Below are positions 17,424 to 26,551 of a stretch of DNA of 46,839 nt, piece after piece. The DNA comes from a bacterium (GTDB lineage Bacteria > Campylobacterota > Campylobacteria > Campylobacterales > Arcobacteraceae), in NCBI GenBank assembly GCA_018816105.1, contig JAHIWE010000012.1, forward strand, positions 1 to 46,839, given 5' to 3'. The notes under the pieces are model-generated. The model made no database searches and was not told the DNA's origin. It was given only the letters and a program-made list of their open reading frames with translations. The translations under genes and the position numbers were made by a program. Position 1 is the stretch's first letter; each line of letters begins with the position of its first letter.

Positions 17424-17792
17424 ATGGCAAGAATCGCAGGTGTTGATTTACCAAATAAAAAGAGAATGGAATATGCTTTAACGTATATCTTCGGAATCGG
17501 ATTAAATAACTCTAGGTTAATTTTAGATGCTGTTGGAATTGATTACAACAAAAGAGCTTTTGAATTAACAGAAGACGAAGCAGCAATTATCAGAAAAGAA
17601 ATCCAAGACAACTATTTAGTTGAGGGTGATTTAAGAAAAAAAGTTGCTATGGATATTAAAGCTTTAATGGATTTAGGTTCATACAGAGGGTTAAGACATA
17701 GAAAAGGTTTACCTTGTAGAGGGCAAAAGACTAAAACTAATGCTAGAACAAGAAAAGGTAAAAAGAAAACTGTTGGTGCAGCAACTAAATAA
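17424..17792 (+). CDS. rpsM: 30S ribosomal protein uS13
   Basis: The sequence is classical: [20 protein letters not shown] at the N-terminus, the central [20 protein letters not shown], and a basic tail with [14 protein letters not shown]. uS13 sits in the head of the 30S subunit and contacts the 50S subunit and tRNA. Length 122 is normal. It is the second gene of the operon, with 10 bases to rpsK. Confidence 0.98.
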   Translation: MARIAGVDLPNKKRMEYALTYIFGIGLNNSRLILDAVGIDYNKRAFELTEDEAAIIRKEIQDNYLVEGDLRKKVAMDIKALMDLGSYRGLRHRKGLPCRGQKTKTNARTRKGKKKTVGAATK

Positions 17793-17802
17793 GGGATTGT
17801 AG

Positions 17803-18195
17803 ATGGCAAAAAGAAAAGTTACTAGAAAAAAAATTGTAAGAAAAAATATTGCTGACGGTATCGTACATATTGCTGCAAGTTTTAACAATACAATGGTTAC
17901 AGTTACAGATAATGCAGGAAACGCAATCGCATGGTCAAGTGCTGGAAACTTAGGATTCAAAGGTTCTAAAAAATCAACTCCATTTGCAGCGCAGGCAGCT
18001 GTTGAAGATGCAATGGCAAAAGCAATGGAACACGGAATCAAAAACGTTGGGATAAAAATTCAAGGACCAGGTTCAGGTAGAGATACAGCTGTTAAAGCAG
18101 TTGGAGCTATGGATGGAGTTAGAGTTACTTGGTTAAAAGATGTTACACCATTACCACATAATGGTTGTAGACCTCCTAAAAGAAGAAGAGTGTAA
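17803..18195 (+). CDS. rpsK: 30S ribosomal protein uS11
   Basis: The sequence has the uS11 hallmarks: [52 protein letters not shown] and the C-terminal [15 protein letters not shown]. Length 130 is normal. It binds 16S rRNA on the platform of the small subunit. GGGATTG lies just before the ATG, and 10 bases separate it from rpsD. Confidence 0.98.
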   Translation: MAKRKVTRKKIVRKNIADGIVHIAASFNNTMVTVTDNAGNAIAWSSAGNLGFKGSKKSTPFAAQAAVEDAMAKAMEHGIKNVGIKIQGPGSGRDTAVKAVGAMDGVRVTWLKDVTPLPHNGCRPPKRRRV

Positions 18196-18205
18196 GGAGT
18201 AAATA

Positions 18206-18832
18206 ATGGCAAGATATAGAGGACCAGTAGAAAAAATCGAAAGAAGACTTGATGCGGATCTTGGACTTAAAGGTGAGAGAAGATTATCAGGTAAAAGTGC
18301 TTTAGAAAAAAGACCATTTGCTCCAGGACAACACGGACAAAGAAGAGCTAAAATTTCAGAGTATGGTTTACAATTAAGAGAAAAACAAAAAGCTAAATTC
18401 ATGTATGGTGTTTCTGAAAAACAATTCAGAAAATACTTTAAAGAAGCAGCTAGAGTTGAAGGTAATACAGGAGCTAATCTTATTACTTTACTTGAAAGAA
18501 GATTAGACAACGTTGTTTATAGAATGGGATTTGCTACAACTAGAGCAAATGCTAGACAATTTACAACTCATGGACACGTTTTAGTAGATGGTAAAAAAGT
18601 TGATATTCCTTCTTTCATCGTTAAAGCTGGACAAAAAATTGAAATTAAAGAAAAATCTAAATCTAATCCTCAAGTTGTAAGAGCATTAGAATTAACTAAC
18701 CAAACAGGTATTGTTGATTGGGTTAATGTTGATAAAGATAAAGTATTTGGAATTTTCACAAGAATCCCAGCTAGAGAAGAAGTTGTTATTCCTGTTGAAG
18801 AAAGATTAATCGTAGAGTTATATTCTAAATAA
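18206..18832 (+). CDS. rpsD: 30S ribosomal protein uS4
   Basis: The protein has 208 residues: an N-terminal uS4 domain ([35 protein letters not shown]) and an S4 RNA-binding domain ([39 protein letters not shown]). The Cys-type zinc knuckle of some uS4 proteins is absent, so this is the C- form. uS4 is a primary 16S binder and in many bacteria represses its own operon; a target site was not identified here. AAGGAG precedes the ATG. Confidence 0.98.
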   Translation: MARYRGPVEKIERRLDADLGLKGERRLSGKSALEKRPFAPGQHGQRRAKISEYGLQLREKQKAKFMYGVSEKQFRKYFKEAARVEGNTGANLITLLERRLDNVVYRMGFATTRANARQFTTHGHVLVDGKKVDIPSFIVKAGQKIEIKEKSKSNPQVVRALELTNQTGIVDWVNVDKDKVFGIFTRIPAREEVVIPVEERLIVELYSK

Positions 18833-18849
18833 TAAGTAAAAGGTAGTTA

Positions 18850-19848
18850 ATGAAAAAATTTGCAGAGACACCGTTTTTACCAACTGAAGTTGAAATAGAG
18901 GCTATCAGTGATAATGAAGCTAAAATATCAGCATATCCATTTGAAGATGGTTTTGCAATTACTTTGGCACACCCTTTAAGAAGACTTTTATTAAGCTCTT
19001 CAGTTGGTTATGCACCAATTGCAGTGAAAATAGAAGGTGCTTCACATGAGTTTGACTCATTAAGAGGTATGTTAGAAGATATAGCTATTTTTGTTATAAA
19101 TTTAAAGAATATTAAGTTTAAAATAAATGGTGATAAAGAACAAGTTGTAGTTGAATATTCTTTCAATGGACCAAGAGAAATTAAAGGTGAAGACCTTGTA
19201 AATTCTGATGTGGAAATTGTATCAAAAGATGTTCATTTAGCAACTATTAATAGTGACTGTAACTTAACGTTTTCAGTTATTATTCAAAAAGGTATTGGTT
19301 ATATGCCAAGTGAAGACATTAGAGATATTGTTGGACCTGATTACATTCCAATCGATGCTTTCTTTACACCTGTTAAAAAAGTGGTTTATGATATTGAAAA
19401 AATGTTAGTTGAAGATAATCCTAACTTTGAAAAAGCTGTATTTACTATACAAACAAATGGACAAATTTCTCCAATTACTGCTTTTAAAGAAGCTGTATCT
19501 GTTATGTATGCACAAATGTCAGTGTTTAACAAAGTATTTGATTTATCAGAAGTAACAGTAAGCGAAAGTGGTGAAGAGCCAGTTGAACTTAAAGAATTAG
19601 TTATTAAAATTGATGATTTAAATTTAAGTGCTAGAAGTTTTAACTCTTTAGATAGAGCTGGACTAAAATTCCTTGGTGAATTAGTACTTATGAGTGAAGT
19701 TGAAGTAAAAAATATTAAAAATCTTGGGAAAAAATCTTATGATGAGATTGCTGAAAAGTTAGAATCACTAGGTTACCCAGTTGAAAATACACTTCCAGAA
19801 AATGTTGCTTCTGCATTAAGAAGAAAATTAGAGCAACTAAAAGCATAA
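18850..19848 (+). CDS. rpoA: RNA polymerase alpha subunit
   Basis: The protein has 332 residues with a dimerising N-terminal domain (GFAITLAHPLRRLLLSS, PIAVKIEGASHEFDSLRGM) and, after a linker near 235-255, a C-terminal domain (ELVIKIDDLNLSARSFNSLD, VKNIKNLGKKSYDEIAEKL). The CTD contacts UP elements and activators. The position between rpsD and rplQ is conserved in bacteria. AAAGG lies close to the ATG. Confidence 0.98.
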   Translation: MKKFAETPFLPTEVEIEAISDNEAKISAYPFEDGFAITLAHPLRRLLLSSSVGYAPIAVKIEGASHEFDSLRGMLEDIAIFVINLKNIKFKINGDKEQVVVEYSFNGPREIKGEDLVNSDVEIVSKDVHLATINSDCNLTFSVIIQKGIGYMPSEDIRDIVGPDYIPIDAFFTPVKKVVYDIEKMLVEDNPNFEKAVFTIQTNGQISPITAFKEAVSVMYAQMSVFNKVFDLSEVTVSESGEEPVELKELVIKIDDLNLSARSFNSLDRAGLKFLGELVLMSEVEVKNIKNLGKKSYDEIAEKLESLGYPVENTLPENVASALRRKLEQLKA

Positions 19849-19861
19849 TTAAGGGTTTAAT

Positions 19862-20212
19862 ATGAGACATAAGCATGGATATAGAAAGTTAAGTAGAACT
19901 TCTTCTCATAGAAAAGCATTGTTAAAAAACATGGCAATTGCGATTATCGAAAGAGAAAAAATTGAAACAACTGTACCTAAAGCAAAAGAATTAAAAAGAT
20001 ATATTGAAAAATTAGTAACTGTTGCTAGAAACGCTGATTTAAATACACATAGATATGTATTTGCAGCTTTACAAAGTAAAGAAGCTACTAAAAAATTAAT
20101 TAACGAAATTGCACCAAAATACGAAGGTAGAAATGGTGGATATACTTCAATAGTTAAAACTAGAATCAGAAGAGGGGATGCTACTCCAATGGCGTTCATC
20201 TCATTCGTATAG
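19862..20212 (+). CDS. rplQ: 50S ribosomal protein bL17
   Basis: The sequence begins [20 protein letters not shown], the bL17 signature, and continues [20 protein letters not shown] with the C-terminal [20 protein letters not shown]. Length 116 is normal. bL17 sits near the exit tunnel of the 50S subunit. It is the last gene of the operon, followed by a strong terminator. Confidence 0.98.
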   Translation: MRHKHGYRKLSRTSSHRKALLKNMAIAIIEREKIETTVPKAKELKRYIEKLVTVARNADLNTHRYVFAALQSKEATKKLINEIAPKYEGRNGGYTSIVKTRIRRGDATPMAFISFV

Positions 20213-20237
20213 TATTTAAATATTATATTTTTTAGAG

Positions 20238-20268
20238 GGGATAGAACTTATGTTCTATCCCTTTTTTT
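20238..20268 (+). terminator. Strong intrinsic terminator of the ribosomal protein operon
   Basis: There is a perfect 10-base stem GGGATAGAAC / GTTCTATCCC, a TTAT loop and a T7 run. It is the strongest and most GC-rich terminator in the window. Confidence 0.92.
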
Positions 20269-20336
20269 ATTTTAAAATAAAAATAAAACTTTCATTAAAA
20301 AATCAATCTATAACCTATTTTTAATCATTTTTTTGA

Positions 20337-20342
20337 TAAAAT
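20337..20342 (+). promoter_or_regulatory. Extended -10 promoter of gatA
   Basis: TGATAAAAT gives TAAAAT with an upstream TG. It predicts a transcript start near 20349 and a leader of about 33 bases that contains AGGAG. Confidence 0.45.
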
Positions 20343-20381
20343 CCAGCGTAATACTATTATTGTAAATTATAGGAGAAGCGT

Positions 20382-21743
20382 TTGATAAGCCTAAAAGAAG
20401 CACTAACTTTAGCTAGTGATGATGTAATAAAATTAAGAGATGATTTAACTTCAAAAATAAAAGAAAGCAACATAGGTGCCTATGTTGAACAATTAACTTC
20501 AACAGATATTTCACAATCAGGTTCAGGAATTCCAATAGCTATAAAAGATAATATAAATGTTAAAAATTGGGAAATTACTTGTTCTAGTAATATTTTAAAA
20601 GGTTATATTTCACCTTATAATGCAACTGTAATTAATAATTTGGAAAAAGCTGGTTTATCTGGATTTGGTAGAACAAATATGGATGAGTTTGCAATGGGAA
20701 GTTCTACGGAATCTTCTTGTTATGGAAAAACATTAAATCCACTTGATAATACAAAAGTTCCAGGGGGAAGTTCAGGTGGAAGTGCTGCTGCTGTTGCTGC
20801 TGGAATTGCAATTGCTGCACTTGGAACTGATACAGGTGGAAGTATTCGACAACCTGCTGCTTATTGTGGTGTTGTTGGGATGAAACCTACATATGGTAGA
20901 GTTTCAAGATATGGAATTACAGCTTATTCTTCTTCTTTAGATCAATGTGGACCTATCACACAAAATGTTGAAGATGCTGCTATTTTATACGATATCATTT
21001 CAGGATATGATCCTATGGATTCAACATCTGCAAATATTGATTATGAAGCGGTTACTCCAAAATTAAATAGTGATAAAAAACTTACAATTGCAGTTATAGA
21101 TAATTTTGTTTCACAAGCAAGTCCTGCTATTCAAAAAGCTTTTGAAAAAGCAGTAAATGCATTAGAAAATGCAGGGCATAAAATTATTCATAAAAATATG
21201 TTAGATACTCAAAAAATAGTATCTACATATTATATCGTTGCAACTGCTGAAGCATCTGCAAATCTTTCAAGATTTGATGGTGTTAGATATGGGAATAGAA
21301 AAGGTGAAGCAGGTTTAAAAGATATGTATGTTCAAACTAAATCACAAGGATTTGGTGATGAAGTACAAAAAAGAATTATGTTAGGTTCATTTGTATTAAG
21401 TTCTGGATATTACGATGCTTATTATATTAAAGCTCAAAAAATTAGACATTTAATAAAAGATGAATATACAGCAATTTTTAATGAAGCTGACCTTATTTTG
21501 TCACCAGTTGCTCCAACAACTGCACCAAAATTTGGATCATTTAAAACTTCTTTAGAAATGTATTTAAGTGACATTTATACAATTTCTGTAAATCTTGCAG
21601 GACTTCCTGCCATTTCATTGCCTGTAGATAAAGATGAAGATGGAATGCCAGTTGGCCTTCAATTTATTGCAAAAGCATATGATGAACAAACACTATTTGA
21701 CGGCGCTTTATCGTTAGAAAAAGCTATTAACTATATAAAATAA
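20382..21743 (+). CDS. gatA: Asp-tRNA(Asn)/Glu-tRNA(Gln) amidotransferase subunit A
   Basis: GatA releases ammonia from glutamine for transamidation of mischarged tRNA, working with GatB and GatC, which are not in the window. The amidase triad is visible: Lys55 (IPIAIKDNINV), Ser130 (PGGSSGGSAAAVAAG) and the nucleophile Ser154 (TDTGGSIRQPAA). The 75- and 24-residue spacings match those of known GatA enzymes. Length 453 is normal. The start codon is TTG, fixed by AGGAG six bases upstream. guaB follows 19 bases after the stop. Confidence 0.95.
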   Translation: MISLKEALTLASDDVIKLRDDLTSKIKESNIGAYVEQLTSTDISQSGSGIPIAIKDNINVKNWEITCSSNILKGYISPYNATVINNLEKAGLSGFGRTNMDEFAMGSSTESSCYGKTLNPLDNTKVPGGSSGGSAAAVAAGIAIAALGTDTGGSIRQPAAYCGVVGMKPTYGRVSRYGITAYSSSLDQCGPITQNVEDAAILYDIISGYDPMDSTSANIDYEAVTPKLNSDKKLTIAVIDNFVSQASPAIQKAFEKAVNALENAGHKIIHKNMLDTQKIVSTYYIVATAEASANLSRFDGVRYGNRKGEAGLKDMYVQTKSQGFGDEVQKRIMLGSFVLSSGYYDAYYIKAQKIRHLIKDEYTAIFNEADLILSPVAPTTAPKFGSFKTSLEMYLSDIYTISVNLAGLPAISLPVDKDEDGMPVGLQFIAKAYDEQTLFDGALSLEKAINYIK

Positions 21744-21750
21744 ATATTAA

Positions 21751-23206
<1,456 letters not shown>

Positions 23207-23208
<2 letters not shown>

Positions 23209-23234
23209 AAAGAGGTTTATAACTGCCTCTTTTT
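23207..23234 (+). terminator. Terminator after guaB
   Basis: A 9-base stem AAAAAGAGG / CCTCTTTTT with a 10-base loop is followed at once by the palindromic block. Confidence 0.65.
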
Positions 23235-23236
23235 CT

Positions 23237-23366
23237 AAATTTCTGCGTTATCGCAGAAATTTTCTCACTCACGTACTTGATGTACGTTCCTTTCAAAAAT
23301 TTTGCTCTTGCCTTGAACTTTAAAAAAATAGTCAATTCTAAATATCTTTTGCTACTATTTTTTTAA
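23237..23366. repeat. Nested palindromic intergenic block
   Basis: Three perfect inverted repeats lie in 130 bases. Arms AAATTTCTGCG / CGCAGAAATTT flank TTAT (23237-23262). Arms ACGTAC / GTACGT flank TTGAT (23271-23287). Arms TTAAAAAAATAGT / ACTATTTTTTTAA flank a 21-base loop (23320-23366). The part from 23237 to about 23320 is clearly richer in GC than the surrounding intergenic DNA. It has no plausible ORF. It looks like a dispersed intergenic repeat or structured RNA element, but only one copy is in the window. Confidence 0.6.
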
Positions 23367-23438
23367 TTTTATATATTTTCAATAAAATTTATTATACTTT
23401 TTCAATATAATCTTAAGTGTATTCATAGTATTTTTTTA

Positions 23439-23444
23439 TATAAT
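23439..23444 (+). promoter_or_regulatory. -10 box upstream of the two-TM protein gene
   Basis: TATAAT lies in a T-rich context and predicts a start near 23451, with AAAGGAAA as the ribosome site. Confidence 0.5.
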
Positions 23445-23476
23445 GGGTAATATTTTCATATTAAAAGGAAATTATT

Positions 23477-23728
23477 ATGATAGACAAAATAAAAGAGTAT
23501 TATAAATTAATAAAAGTAAAAAAAATTGATGATTATTTAATAAAAGTAGGTGTTTTAGGGGTGATTATTGGTATAATCTTTTCAATATCTATTATGAAGC
23601 AAATATTTGTTTGGCCAATTTTAATAGGTATTTGTATAAAGTTATATGATTTTACTGAAAAAATTGAAAGAAATATTGTTCCTTATGATTTCAATAAATT
23701 ATTACCACCACCAGAAAAAAAGAAATAG
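23477..23728 (+). CDS. Small two-TM membrane protein of unknown function
   Basis: I do not recognise this 83-residue protein. The N-terminal ~23 residues are Lys-rich, so this end is probably cytoplasmic. Two hydrophobic helices follow (VGVLGVIIGIIFSISIM and QIFVWPILIGICIKLYDF), then a polar tail ending LLPPPEKKK. AAAGGAAA before the ATG and a TATAAT upstream support expression. Neighbours on both sides are noncoding or broken, so context gives no function. Confidence 0.65.
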   Translation: MIDKIKEYYKLIKVKKIDDYLIKVGVLGVIIGIIFSISIMKQIFVWPILIGICIKLYDFTEKIERNIVPYDFNKLLPPPEKKK

Positions 23729-23764
23729 GGTACTTCTTTAAATCTTTGATGTTGAATCTTTATT

Positions 23765-24027
23765 TTAAATATTTCCTATTTCATAATCAATAAAATCTTT
23801 TATACTAAAAGTTTGAAATATAGATAATCGTTTATAAATAAGCTCTTTTTTTTCATATGTATTTGTTTCTAAATACTCTTTTTCTATTTCAAGTATTTTC
23901 TCTAGTTTTACTTTGATTTTTTGAACTTCTTGAGTAGTCATATAATCATTGTACTTTCCATGTCCTACATAAAAGCTACTTTTTTTAGACTATCAAATAT
24001 CTTTTCTATTTCTTTTTCTATATTCAT
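23765..24027 (-). pseudogene. Small gene interrupted by a -1 frameshift at an A7 tract
   Basis: A GGAGGG ribosome site precedes an ATG on the minus strand. The frame encodes MNIEKEIEKIFDSLKK and then stops after four more codons. In the -1 frame from the A7 run (complement of T at 23980-23986) it continues as SSFYVGHGKYNDYMTTQEVQ for about 70 residues, ending IDYEIGNI and a TAA. The joined product would be about 87 residues, helical and charged. One extra A would restore the frame. The run also forms the canonical slippery heptamer A-AAA-AAA in the correct phase. It may be a decayed gene, a phase-variable gene, a sequencing error or a programmed frameshift. I recognise no family. Confidence 0.6.
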
Positions 24028-24149
24028 TTTCCCTCCAATTTAACTTTTTGTAGTTTAACTAAAAGTTTTTAAACTTTCTATTGAATAAAATATTTTTTTT
24101 AGAATTTCATGTAGATATACTCAGGCTATATTTCTATGATAGACTTTTT

Positions 24150-24155
24150 TATAAT
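24150..24155 (+). promoter_or_regulatory. -10 box of the EthD-like gene
   Basis: TATAAT lies 24 bases before the ATG and gives a short leader with AATAGGAAA as the ribosome site. Confidence 0.5.
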
Positions 24156-24178
24156 TAAATTTTAAATAGGAAAATATT

Positions 24179-24490
24179 ATGATAAAAGTTAGTGTGCTAT
24201 ATCCAAATTCGCAAGATTTAATATTTGATAAAGATTATTATTTTGCTAAACATATGCTTTTAGTTTCAAAATTATTAGGAAATAGTTTAAAAAATGTGCA
24301 AGTTGATTTTGGTTTAGTAAATGGGAATCCTGATGAAGCAGTTAAATATGTAGTTATGACTCATATGACATTTGATTCAATTGAAGCTTTTCAAAATATA
24401 TTCGCAATTCACTCAGAAAAATTACTTTGTGATATTGTAAATTTTACAAATTGCCAGCCTGAAATACAAATTAGTGAGATTAAGATTTGA
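24179..24490 (+). CDS. EthD-family dimeric alpha/beta-barrel protein
   Basis: The 103-residue sequence follows the EthD pattern: IKVSVLYPN at the start, then FDKDYYFAKHMLLVSKLLG, a central strand VKYVVMTHMTFDSIEAFQ and a final strand. It carries the HM motif of the family. EthD-like proteins are small dimeric alpha/beta-barrel proteins found beside oxidoreductases or monooxygenases, usually with no proven activity. No partner enzyme lies next to it here. It is cytoplasmic and probably monocistronic. Confidence 0.75.
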   Translation: MIKVSVLYPNSQDLIFDKDYYFAKHMLLVSKLLGNSLKNVQVDFGLVNGNPDEAVKYVVMTHMTFDSIEAFQNIFAIHSEKLLCDIVNFTNCQPEIQISEIKI

Positions 24491-24495
24491 GATTG

Positions 24496-24528
24496 TACTT
24501 GATTATAAATTTTATTTATAATCAAGTA
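24496..24528. terminator. 15-bp perfect hairpin between convergent genes
   Basis: Arms TACTTGATTATAAAT and ATTTATAATCAAGTA flank a TTT loop. There is no strong T-run, so it may act as a bidirectional weak terminator or as a 3'-end protecting hairpin. Confidence 0.55.
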
Positions 24529-24550
24529 GACATACTCTATTTATCATTGA

Positions 24551-24970
24551 TTACTTAATACTTTTAATAATAACTTTAAATTCTAATTCACAACCAGCTA
24601 ATGGATGATTATAATCAACTGTTACATCTTCTCTTGTTACATCAATTACTGTGGCTCTTAATATTTCATTATCTTCACCTTCGCCCTCAAGTGTCATTCC
24701 TATTTCAAGCTCAATACCTTCAAAGTCTTCAATAGGAGCAATTTGAGTTAATGTTTCATCATATTCTCCGTATGCTTCATTTGCAGGAACTTTAATAGTT
24801 CTTGTTTCACCTTCACTCATATCAATTATTCTACTTTCTAATCCTGAAATAATTTGTCCTGAACCATAAGAAAAAGAGATTGGTTCTTTTTCAAGATTTG
24901 AATCTATTATTTCATTTTCTATTTTTAGTTCGTAAAACATTTCTACCATTTGGTTAATTTTTATTGCCAT
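24551..24970 (-). CDS. SlyD-like FKBP-type peptidyl-prolyl isomerase
   Basis: The protein is an FKBP domain with an inserted chaperone (IF) domain. Family motifs are the start NQMVEMFYELKIENEIIDS, ISFSYGSGQIISGLESRI, the IF entry VPANEAYGEYDET, and the closing DYNHPLAGCELEFKVIIKSI. It catalyses prolyl isomerisation and assists folding in the cytoplasm. At about 139 residues it lacks the His/Cys-rich metal-binding tail of E. coli SlyD, so a nickel role is unlikely. I chose MAIKINQ because AAGGA lies 5 bases upstream; the ATG two codons earlier overlaps that site. Confidence 0.9.
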   Translation of the reverse strand: MAIKINQMVEMFYELKIENEIIDSNLEKEPISFSYGSGQIISGLESRIIDMSEGETRTIKVPANEAYGEYDETLTQIAPIEDFEGIELEIGMTLEGEGEDNEILRATVIDVTREDVTVDYNHPLAGCELEFKVIIKSIK

Positions 24971-25065
24971 TTTCATCCTTTTTTTATTATTTTACTATAT
25001 CAAAAGAAAATTATATAAAACTAAAATAATAAATAATTATAAGTAATTCTGAAACTTTTTTCTAT

Positions 25066-25071
25066 TAAAAT
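25066..25071 (+). promoter_or_regulatory. -10 box abutting the metzincin-like gene start
   Basis: TAAAAT ends 5 bases before the ATG, and no Shine-Dalgarno is present between them. If used, the mRNA would start at or beside the start codon. Confidence 0.35.
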
Positions 25072-25076
25072 GTATT

Positions 25077-26015
25077 ATGATTTACAAAACTATATTTCTC
25101 CTATTAACATTCATTACTTTTTCTTTCGCTTCATTTCAAGAAGTAAAAATTGGTAAAATTGATAATTTCTATAAAGATAAAATCTCTGTTGAACAATTAA
25201 GAACCATAATTGATGAGATTGAAAATACTTTTGAATCTCAATTAAATATGAATATATTTGATTATTCTCAAAATGGAAAACCTATTGATATCCTTTTTGA
25301 AACTACTTCTAAATTGGAAGAAAAGATTCAAAAAAAAATGGAAAGACTAAATTCTAAACTAGAAAAAATAGAAGAGTTAAAAATTCTATTTCCTAAAATG
25401 AAAGATGAAATGAATAATTCTCAAAATAGTTATAATGAACAAATCTCAATTTTAAATAAAAAAGTTGAAGAGCTAAATGAGTATGTTCGAAATATTAATA
25501 AAAAAGCTAATTTATCAAAAGATGAATATTCAAAAGCCCAAAATTATATTAATATTGAAAAAAGTAAAATTGATATTGAATCTAAAAAACAGAAAAATTT
25601 ACATAGAGATTTAATTAAACAATTTAATAGTTACAATCAAAAAAATTTTTCTTTTAATAATTTGGTAAATGATTCAAATAGAATAAGCAATGAAATTGAA
25701 TCTATGAATAGAAATGTTAAAAAAATAAAAGGAAAAACCTTTGGTGAGGAAAATATTACTATAAAAACTTACTATAAAGATGGAAAATTAATAAAAGAAA
25801 AAACAAATTCCATAAGCATGAATAAAATAGAAATTTATGGTTTTGATAATTTAAAACAGTTAAAAGTTGTTTTAGCCCATGAAATAGCACATTTAGTAGG
25901 AATTCCTCATATTGAAGCTAAGAATGCTTTAATGAATCCTATTTTACCTAAAACCCAAGAGGAAAAACTTGTTTTAACTGCCGAAGATATTTTAAATTTT
26001 AAAGAGAATTTTTAA
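25077..26015 (+). CDS. Secreted coiled-coil protein with a metzincin (matrixin-like) protease domain
   Basis: A signal peptide (IFLLLTFITFSFASF) is followed by ~60 residues, a long Lys/Glu/Asn coiled coil (about 75-215), and a C-terminal zinc-protease motif HEIAHLVGIPH (His268, Glu269, His272, His278). A Met-turn LMNP (Met286) comes next. HExxHxxGxxH plus a downstream Met defines metzincins, here closest to matrixin-type M10 domains. It should act in the periplasm or outside the cell. The catalytic domain is small (roughly residues 215-312), and no propeptide cysteine switch is visible; the coiled coil may instead control access or mediate binding. The substrate is unknown. Confidence 0.82.
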   Translation: MIYKTIFLLLTFITFSFASFQEVKIGKIDNFYKDKISVEQLRTIIDEIENTFESQLNMNIFDYSQNGKPIDILFETTSKLEEKIQKKMERLNSKLEKIEELKILFPKMKDEMNNSQNSYNEQISILNKKVEELNEYVRNINKKANLSKDEYSKAQNYINIEKSKIDIESKKQKNLHRDLIKQFNSYNQKNFSFNNLVNDSNRISNEIESMNRNVKKIKGKTFGEENITIKTYYKDGKLIKEKTNSISMNKIEIYGFDNLKQLKVVLAHEIAHLVGIPHIEAKNALMNPILPKTQEEKLVLTAEDILNFKENF

Positions 26016-26025
26016 AATTCTCTTT
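26001..26025. terminator. Bidirectional terminator overlapping two gene ends
   Basis: Arms AAAGAGAATTTT and AAAATTCTCTTT with a single central T are followed by more T. The hairpin covers the stop of the metzincin gene and abuts the stop of the Panacea gene. Confidence 0.6.
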
Positions 26026-26026
26026 T

Positions 26027-26521
26027 TTAGATAATTATTTCACCTTTAGCAGTAGCTCTTACTTCATCTATTTTAAAACAATCATTTGCAATATTTCTAG
26101 GACTTGTGTCTTGATATTGACTTACTATTTTATGAATTGTTTTGATTTCATCTTTAGAAAAAATTGATTCATCAAAATCTTCTTCCATTTTAATAAAATT
26201 AAGTTCAATAAATTTATCTTTTTTTATAACTTCAATATCTAAATAATCTAATAACTCTTGCATTAAAAAGATTCTTTCATCATCTTCTTCTAAGTCTTCT
26301 TCATTTGCAACAATATCAAAAAGTTCTCCTAATACAATTGGTTCAGGATGACGAGAACCTTTTATATACTCTTCATTAAATAGTTTTTGCCCACAATATT
26401 TTTGATGGTTAAAATCCATTAAAAAAAGCATTATTGATACTTTTTTATCATTTAAATGTTTTACTTGTTTATGTAACATATATAAAATTACATTTGCTAC
26501 TTTTGTCATATCGATATTCAA
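26027..26521 (-). CDS. Panacea (DUF4065/SocA-like) domain protein
   Basis: The 164-residue protein has the family entry VANVILYMLHKQVKHLNDKK followed by a hydrophobic helix (MLFLMDFNHQKYCG) and YIKGSRHPEPIVLGELFDIV, which match the Panacea/SocA-like fold. Panacea domains are known as antitoxins that neutralise many unrelated toxins, and SocA as a proteolytic adaptor. No toxin-like ORF lies beside it. The start is TTG, supported by AAAAGGA six bases upstream; the ATG four codons later has worse spacing. It lies 30 bases downstream of the membrane J-protein gene on the same strand. Confidence 0.75.
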   Translation of the reverse strand: MNIDMTKVANVILYMLHKQVKHLNDKKVSIMLFLMDFNHQKYCGQKLFNEEYIKGSRHPEPIVLGELFDIVANEEDLEEDDERIFLMQELLDYLDIEVIKKDKFIELNFIKMEEDFDESIFSKDEIKTIHKIVSQYQDTSPRNIANDCFKIDEVRATAKGEIII

Positions 26522-26551
26522 AAAATTCCTTTTGGTTAATTTAAAATAAGT

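Noticed and set aside
24551-24970. Nickel-handling SlyD
   Set aside because: The FKBP and IF domains are present, but the His/Cys-rich C-terminal tail is absent.
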